From: Nitrospirota bacterium
Lineage (GTDB): Bacteria; Nitrospirota; Nitrospiria; Nitrospirales; Nitrospiraceae
Assembly (NCBI GenBank): GCA_002737345.1
Contig: NSIK01000010.1
Coordinates: forward strand, 91,052 to 155,051
Reading direction: 5' to 3'
Length of the DNA stretch: 64,000 nucleotides
Positions 59,147-64,000 of this stretch are shown piece after piece. How positions within the stretch are numbered: the first letter of the stretch is position 1; every line of letters starts with the position of its first letter. The translations under genes and the position numbers were made by a program. The notes beneath the pieces are model-generated. The model was not told the origin of the DNA, made no database searches, and saw only the letters and a program-made list of their open reading frames with translations.

Positions 59147-62100
59147 ACCAATCCGTCAACATGGAAACCAGACGCATGGAGCTCCGGGGCGTGATCCGCC
59201 TCGCGAGCGAGGTCATCGCCCAATATTGGCCGATGCGGACCTTCGTGCATCACAATCCGCTCCATAGCCTCGAATATCTTCCGTTCGAAGAAACCGTTAC
59301 ACGAGGAAAACAATTCCTCGGAGGAAACGGCTATCTCCCCAGCGAGCGCTACCGCCACTACCTCCGCGTCGGCCGAATTCAAGCCCATCATATGAAAGCG
59401 GCTGTGGCTCCGCTGGCGCGCAACGAATACGCGACGATCGGATTGCATCGCGTGTCCCATGGCAAAGTGCTCCGCGCCTGTCTTGCCGAAGGCCTCTGCG
59501 CACCGACCGAGGATCCGTTGGATGCGCGATGGGAGCACGACCCCTACCACCAACTGGATGCCTCGATCGCCGACCGATTGGAAACGGTGCTGCCCAATCC
59601 GAATCTGGATGCGCGCGTACGGGGCCTGGTCCATTGCGACCAGGCATCGCTCGGCCAATGGATGACGCTCTCGCATTGGTGCGATCAGGCGCTGGGCACC
59701 ACCGTCGTCGACCAGATCAACCGCGAACTGATCAAGTGGTGCGGAGCCTTCCTAGACGAAGGCCATGCCACTTGGACCATGCCGGGGCGGGAGCAGGGCT
59801 TGTATCTGGCCTGGAAAGCCCTCGCGGTTCATGAATGGTCGCCCTGCGGCATTTCCGACAGCAGACGGAAGATTTCCGGCCTTCCCGACTATCCCGAAGA
59901 TGCGTTGCTCGAAAGCCTTGACGCGCTCGGCATTCCCGCAAACCTGCGACAAAATTATCTCTCCCTGCAACTTACGGCGCTGCCGGGATGGGCTGGTTTC
60001 ATTAAATGGCGTTCGGAAGAGCGCGACTACGAATGGCAGCGGGCCTATCCGGTCGAGGTGGTCAAGTATCTCGCGATCCGTCTCTGGTATGTGCGTGAGC
60101 TGGTTCGGCAAACCTGCCGGGAGGAACTCGGCATCGAGGGAACATATCAGTCTGTGACCGACTATATGCGGCAGCGTTCCAAGGAGTATTTCCTGCGTCG
60201 GGAACGGGTCGCCGGACGGCTTCCCGCAATCTACGCGGAAGACGTCGACCGGCTGCGGCATCAGCGCACGCAGGGCTGGGACGACTTGTACGAACGCTAC
60301 CGATCGGACGTCGCGCCCCGCCAACTCCGCGTCGCCCGCCATGGCGCCGCCAAGCAGTTGCGGTCCCTCGCGCTGGCGTTACAGCTCGATCCGGCCACGC
60401 TAATGACTACGGCGCCGGACGAACTCGTCCGCCTCGTCGAGTGGATGAAAACCTTCCCCGAATCGGACCATGGCCCAGTCTGGCTCAAGGCCTTCGAGGC
60501 CGGCTATCAAGAACGACTCCTCGGCGCGCTCGCCCGATCACCGGTCGCGCCGCCCCCATCCGACGTCAAACCGGAACTCAAACGACCCCATTCCCAATCG
60601 GTGTTCTGCATCGATGTCCGCTCCGAACCGTTCCGGCGACATCTCGAATCCAGCGGCGCGAACGACACCTACGGATTCGCCGGCTTCTTCGCCGCCTTGA
60701 TCCGCTATCGCGCCTGGGGCAAGGAGCATGACACGGAACAGTTCCCCGTCATCATGCGCGCCAAGAACGAGGTGCGCGAAATTCCCCGCAGTTATCTCGA
60801 TTCTATCGTCTCGAAGCATGGGGCCCGGACCAGAATGGTCCATGCCGGCCATACGCTCCTGCACGACCTGAAAGAAAACGTCGTCACGCCCTACGTGATG
60901 ATGGAATCGGTGGGCTGGTTCTATGGCCTCCCGATCATCGGGAAAACGTTTCTGCCGTCTCTCTACAGGCGCTGGACCAATTGGCTGCAGCGCCTCTTCG
61001 TGCCATCCATCTCCACGACCCTCACCATCGATAAACTGGCGCCGGCCGACACCGCCGAAATGTTGATGGCCGAACAGCAGGCCACCATCAGGCAGGCGCT
61101 CCAAGAACGTACCAGCCTGCGCAGTTCTCAAATCACGCCAGCACTGATCGAGGCCTTGAGGCAATGGGCCTTGAGCGGTGACGTCGAGCCAGACGCAGCG
61201 CTCGTCTCAGCCGCACCCCAGGCCGGACTCTCGGCAAAAGCGCTCACAATCTTCGTCACGGTGTTGCGCCAGGACTACGGCATCAATCCGCGCTCGGCCT
61301 CCCGACAAAAGGAACGGATCACGCGCACCGGCTTTACGCTCGACGAGCAGGTCCTGACGATGGACACGGTCTTGCGCATAATGGGCCTCACGCGTCAGTT
61401 TGCGCGCCTCGTCCTGTTCTGCGCGCACGGCAGCACCTCTGAGAATAATCCGTTTGAATCCGCCCTGGACTGCGGTGCCTGCGGAGGCAATGAAGGCAAA
61501 CCCAACGCACGCGTGCTCGCCATGATGGCCAACAATCAAAAAGTACGGGAGCGCCTGGCGAAAAATGGCCTCGTGATTCCGTCCGATACGCACTTCCTGG
61601 CCGGGCAAGTCGATACCACGACCGACGCCGTCCAACTCTTCGATTTGGAGGATGCGCCGACGACGCACCGCGCGGATATCGCGCGGCTGACCCAAAACCT
61701 TCACGAAGCCTCCCGACTCACGAGTCTGGAACGTTGCACCCGCTTTCCCGATATCGCCGAACCGCTGCCGGCCCCTGAATCAATCGCGCATGTGCGCCGC
61801 CGCAGCGTGGATTGGAGCCAGGTGCGACCGGAATGGGGCCTGTCGAGCAACGCGTCCATCGTGATCGGCCGGCGGGACTTGACTAAAGGAATCGATCTGG
61901 GCGGACGCGTCTTTCTGCAATCTTACGACTACCGCGAAGATCCGAGCAGCCGCTTGCTCGAAGTGCTGATGACCGGGCCGCAAGTCGTAGCTCAGTGGAT
62001 TAACATGGAACATTATTTTTCCACGGTGGATAATGAGGTCTATGGCAGCGGGAGCAAGATCTATCATAATGTCGTCGGACGTTTCGGCATCATGTCCGGC

Positions 62101-62364
62101 CCCTGGAGCGACCTCCGGCTCGGGCTCGCCCTGCAGACCGTCATGAACGGCGAGGTGCCGTATCATGAGCCGATGCGGCTCCTGTCCATAATCGAAGCGC
62201 CGCGCGAACAGATCGTCAAGCTGATCGGGCGCCATGAAGTGCTCAGGCACTTCTACCATAACGAGTGGGTCCACCTGGTCGCGCTGGAGCCGGAAGAGGG
62301 AATTTTCTATCGGTATCGCCCGACCGGCGAATGGGTCAAGACCGACTCAGGAGCCGGCGTATAA
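59134..62364 (+). CDS. dabA: DUF2309 protein, DabA-like zinc subunit of a carbon-uptake complex
   Basis: A 1076-residue cytoplasmic protein, at the upper end of the family length. The beta-carbonic-anhydrase-like zinc site is intact: C492 and D494 in FCIDVRSEPF, H765 in FCAHGSTS and C780 in DCGACGG (spacing H765-x14-C780 and C-x-D match the characterised DabA). It would hydrate CO2 to bicarbonate coupled to cation flux through the NuoL-like subunit. No signal peptide. Start ATG at 59134 (inside the previous gene) and no internal frameshift. Followed 47 bases later by a PII-like gene. Confidence 0.92.
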   Translation: MEPLNQSVNMETRRMELRGVIRLASEVIAQYWPMRTFVHHNPLHSLEYLPFEETVTRGKQFLGGNGYLPSERYRHYLRVGRIQAHHMKAAVAPLARNEYATIGLHRVSHGKVLRACLAEGLCAPTEDPLDARWEHDPYHQLDASIADRLETVLPNPNLDARVRGLVHCDQASLGQWMTLSHWCDQALGTTVVDQINRELIKWCGAFLDEGHATWTMPGREQGLYLAWKALAVHEWSPCGISDSRRKISGLPDYPEDALLESLDALGIPANLRQNYLSLQLTALPGWAGFIKWRSEERDYEWQRAYPVEVVKYLAIRLWYVRELVRQTCREELGIEGTYQSVTDYMRQRSKEYFLRRERVAGRLPAIYAEDVDRLRHQRTQGWDDLYERYRSDVAPRQLRVARHGAAKQLRSLALALQLDPATLMTTAPDELVRLVEWMKTFPESDHGPVWLKAFEAGYQERLLGALARSPVAPPPSDVKPELKRPHSQSVFCIDVRSEPFRRHLESSGANDTYGFAGFFAALIRYRAWGKEHDTEQFPVIMRAKNEVREIPRSYLDSIVSKHGARTRMVHAGHTLLHDLKENVVTPYVMMESVGWFYGLPIIGKTFLPSLYRRWTNWLQRLFVPSISTTLTIDKLAPADTAEMLMAEQQATIRQALQERTSLRSSQITPALIEALRQWALSGDVEPDAALVSAAPQAGLSAKALTIFVTVLRQDYGINPRSASRQKERITRTGFTLDEQVLTMDTVLRIMGLTRQFARLVLFCAHGSTSENNPFESALDCGACGGNEGKPNARVLAMMANNQKVRERLAKNGLVIPSDTHFLAGQVDTTTDAVQLFDLEDAPTTHRADIARLTQNLHEASRLTSLERCTRFPDIAEPLPAPESIAHVRRRSVDWSQVRPEWGLSSNASIVIGRRDLTKGIDLGGRVFLQSYDYREDPSSRLLEVLMTGPQVVAQWINMEHYFSTVDNEVYGSGSKIYHNVVGRFGIMSGPWSDLRLGLALQTVMNGEVPYHEPMRLLSIIEAPREQIVKLIGRHEVLRHFYHNEWVHLVALEPEEGIFYRYRPTGEWVKTDSGAGV

Positions 62365-62411
62365 ATGCGCGTGTGCTGGCCAGAATTATTTACCAAGGAA
62401 AGGACTGGACC

Positions 62412-62750
62412 ATGGGCGGATTGATATTGCATCCGATGAAAGAGATCCGGGTGATCGTAGCGGGAGAACACCGGCCGTTTGTGACAGACCTGCTAGACCA
62501 GGTCAACGCAACTGGCTATACGATCATCGGCAATGTCTCAGGCAAAGGGCATCATGGCGTGCGTGAAGCCCACTTCATGTTCAGCGAGCAAGAAAGCCTC
62601 GAAATGATCATGACGGTCGTCCCGGAAGAAACAGTAGAGCCCATCCTGGCAGGACTACGGCCGCTGTTCGACCGGCATTCCGGGGTCATGTTCGTCACAG
62701 ACGTGGCGGTCAGCCGGCAGGAATATTTCGGGAAGGCTCCCAAGCACTAG
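62412..62750 (+). CDS. PII-like regulator linked to the carbon-uptake operon
   Basis: A 112-residue protein with the PII/GlnB fold (KEIRVIVAGEH strand, a T-loop with GKGHHG near 44-49, and GVMFVTDVAV). It lacks the tyrosine that is uridylylated in GlnB and the RTGE ATP-site tail, so it belongs to the diverged PII-like group (as in bicarbonate-transport regulators such as SbtB). AAGGA precedes the ATG at 62412. Placement after DabA suggests it senses nucleotides and controls the transporter. Confidence 0.8.
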   Translation: MGGLILHPMKEIRVIVAGEHRPFVTDLLDQVNATGYTIIGNVSGKGHHGVREAHFMFSEQESLEMIMTVVPEETVEPILAGLRPLFDRHSGVMFVTDVAVSRQEYFGKAPKH

Positions 62751-62899
62751 CGCACCCGGTCCGGCGCAGAAGCTAAACAGGCCTGATCCGTTTCCAGAAA
62801 CCTCAGGAGAGACAGCGCCAGATCGGTTCGCGCGCCCTTGTCTTCCAGAATCTGTTTGTCTAAAATGGGGCCGTTCGCACTCGTGTGGAGGAGGGTTCT

Positions 62900-63169
62900 G
62901 TGAAAGGCTTACGTTTCGAGCGAATCGGAAAAGACCGTTACTACAATGTGGTGTTCCACATGGGAAGCAGTTACGTGCCGGTCAGCGACGAAACCGTGGA
63001 AGAACTCAAGGCCAAGAGCCTCCTCCCGGTCGAGCGGTTCCTCGACCTCTTAGTCGACCGAGTGGGCTACTCCTCCTACCTCAAAAACCAAATCCGCACC
63101 GAACTCAAATCCTCCGGCGATCCCATCACGCAGATCACGGTCTTACAGGGCGCCATTCGCGAACTCTAG
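62900..63169 (+). CDS. Small conserved-looking protein of unknown function
   Basis: An 89-residue soluble protein. I choose the GTG at 62900 because GGAGGAGGG lies 4-5 bases before it; an in-frame start at 62885 is less likely. Charged N-terminal half, then a helical C-terminal half (VERFLDLLVDRVGYSSYL). No family recognised. The TAG stop is the left end of repeat copy C. About 150 bases after the PII-like gene, so it may or may not be in the same operon. Confidence 0.65.
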   Translation: MKGLRFERIGKDRYYNVVFHMGSSYVPVSDETVEELKAKSLLPVERFLDLLVDRVGYSSYLKNQIRTELKSSGDPITQITVLQGAIREL

Positions 63170-63291
63170 GTCGGTTGCTGAAACGGGCGCCCAATTTCCT
63201 TCTTACCTCGAAAAATCCTCAACGTACCCCACGGGGTACTCCTCCGGTATTTTCTCGCCTACGGCCTCGTTGACCACCTGTTTGAATAACC
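63170..63291 (+). repeat. Dispersed MITE-like repeat, copy C (complete, 122 bp)
   Basis: Left end GGTTGCTGAAAC at 63173-63184, right end GTTTGAATAACC at 63280-63291 (9 of 12 inverted). Inner block CCTCAACGTACCCC. The hairpin GTACCCC (63224-63230) / GGGGTAC (63233-63239) is perfect. Starts at the TAG of the preceding gene. Confidence 0.75.
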
Positions 63292-63493
63292 ACACCATCC
63301 ACAATGGACATTACTCTGGCCACACGGCAGTTCCAATCAAGCGTGATGGCTCGATAAGAACCGCCACCTTCTGCGCAGGAGGGGCGGCGATGTAATTACG
63401 GCAATCTCAACACCGAGCGACAATGGTGGAGCCCACTGCTCCGCCTGGCCGTTGTCAAAAAGTCCAGGCTCACAGCCTCAGAAATGGTGGACC
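63170..63493. other. Gene-free region
   Basis: The first 122 bases are repeat copy C. The remaining 200 bases show no gene or motif that I can support. Confidence 0.6.
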
Positions 63494-64000
63494 CTAGTCC
63501 GCCATTTGTCCTTCTTGAAACAACTGATTGAGGATGGCATTTTTCTTTTCGGGGTCTTTGTAGAGTTTGAGCGCCTTGGCGAAATTGTCCAATGCACTCT
63601 GGCGCTTGCCTTTTTGGGAATAGTATTCGGCGATGCCATGGTAGGCCCGAGGGTCTTCATCGTTAGCTTTGAGGGCTCGATTGAAGGCTTCGTAGGCTGC
63701 CTGCATATGCTGTCGGCCCAGCTCCATCCAGCCGATCGCCGCGTGAGCCGGACCGAAGTTCGGATCGGCGACAAGGGCCGCTTCATATTCTTTTTGGGCC
63801 AGGTCAAGACGGCCGCGCGTGTCGTAGAAATCTCCCAACGCGAAATGCACCGCTGCGTCCTTGGGGTTTAACCGCAAGGCTTCCTTGTAGGACTGTAGGG
63901 CTGGCTCAAACTTGCCCTGTTCGGCAAGGGCACAGGCGAGGTTGGCATGGGCGATCGCATCGGCGGGATGCAGCTTGATCACTTTGCGATATTGGGGGAT
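63494..64000 (-). CDS. TPR-repeat protein, C-terminal part (cut by window edge)
   Basis: A minus-strand frame that stays open to the window end (codons for IPQYRK precede the GTG at 63982, so the real start is outside). At least four tetratricopeptide repeats are visible (AHANLACALAEQGKFEPALQSYKEAL, HFALGDFYDTRGRLDLAQKEYEAAL and so on). Function is protein-protein interaction; nothing more can be said from the fragment. Confidence 0.85.
   Translation of the reverse strand: MPQYRKVIKLHPADAIAHANLACALAEQGKFEPALQSYKEALRLNPKDAAVHFALGDFYDTRGRLDLAQKEYEAALVADPNFGPAHAAIGWMELGRQHMQAAYEAFNRALKANDEDPRAYHGIAEYYSQKGKRQSALDNFAKALKLYKDPEKKNAILNQLFQEGQMAD

Noticed and set aside
1..64000. tRNA, rRNA, tmRNA or CRISPR arrays
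   Set aside because: I scanned for T-loop (GGTTCGAAT) motifs and for regularly spaced repeats and found none.

Overview
The window looks like a chromosomal segment of a Gram-negative, autotrophic bacterium, most likely of the Nitrospira lineage (phylum Nitrospirota). That placement is my inference. It rests on the moderately high GC content, lipopolysaccharide heptose genes (gmhA, a stand-alone rfaE2), glutamate-pathway heme synthesis (hemL), the gene mix, and a DUF2309/NADH-dehydrogenase-like inorganic-carbon uptake locus. Most of the window is housekeeping and conserved-hypothetical genes. No prophage, complete insertion sequence, CRISPR array, tRNA or rRNA was seen.

Layout. 1-733: 5' part of leuS (minus). 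850-3629: methyltransferase, HAD phosphatase and der. 3884-5981: an operon of a duplicated-domain secreted protein, an ECF sigma factor, a zinc-finger anti-sigma candidate and a secreted cupredoxin. 6107-11501: secreted proteins, aat, an M20 peptidase and a lipoprotein. 11861-13649 (minus): an M50 membrane protease behind an unusual helix-turn-helix/metallo-beta-lactamase fusion. 13763-18007 (minus): secreted protein, phosphoglycolate phosphatase, and an active plus an inactive M16 peptidase. 18257-24756: hemL, gmhA coupled to an uncharacterised gene, a SprT-like protease, a Y-family polymerase, rfaE2, and decayed remnants of a recombinase and a response regulator. 24969-31818: mfd, two SurA-type chaperones, engB, mtgA. 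31875-35632 (minus): Ntn asparaginase, ogt, murJ. 36459-43513: flavoprotein, xthA, a repeat-bearing secreted protein, and an operon ending in an MscS channel. 43918-48173: a DUF1653 gene, a MEKHLA gene and the leuC-leuD operon with a CysQ-like phosphatase. 48366-55559: SLOG protein, msrA, ettA, a SYLF protein, and a SelO/esterase operon. 56148-62750: the carbon-uptake locus. 62900-64000: a short conserved protein and a TPR protein running off the end.

The most system-like locus is 56148-62750. A NuoL-like membrane subunit, a second degenerate NuoM/N-like subunit, a large DUF2309 protein with an intact beta-carbonic-anhydrase-like zinc site and a PII-like regulator form one tight operon. Upstream is a strong intrinsic terminator that ends no visible gene, so an attenuator or small RNA may lie there.

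Two genome-scale patterns stand out. A MITE-like repeat of about 122 bp with imperfect terminal inverted repeats and a covarying hairpin begins exactly at the TAG stop codon of five different genes. Several genes also have a TAGAAT -10 box 6-8 bases from the ATG, which implies leaderless mRNAs.
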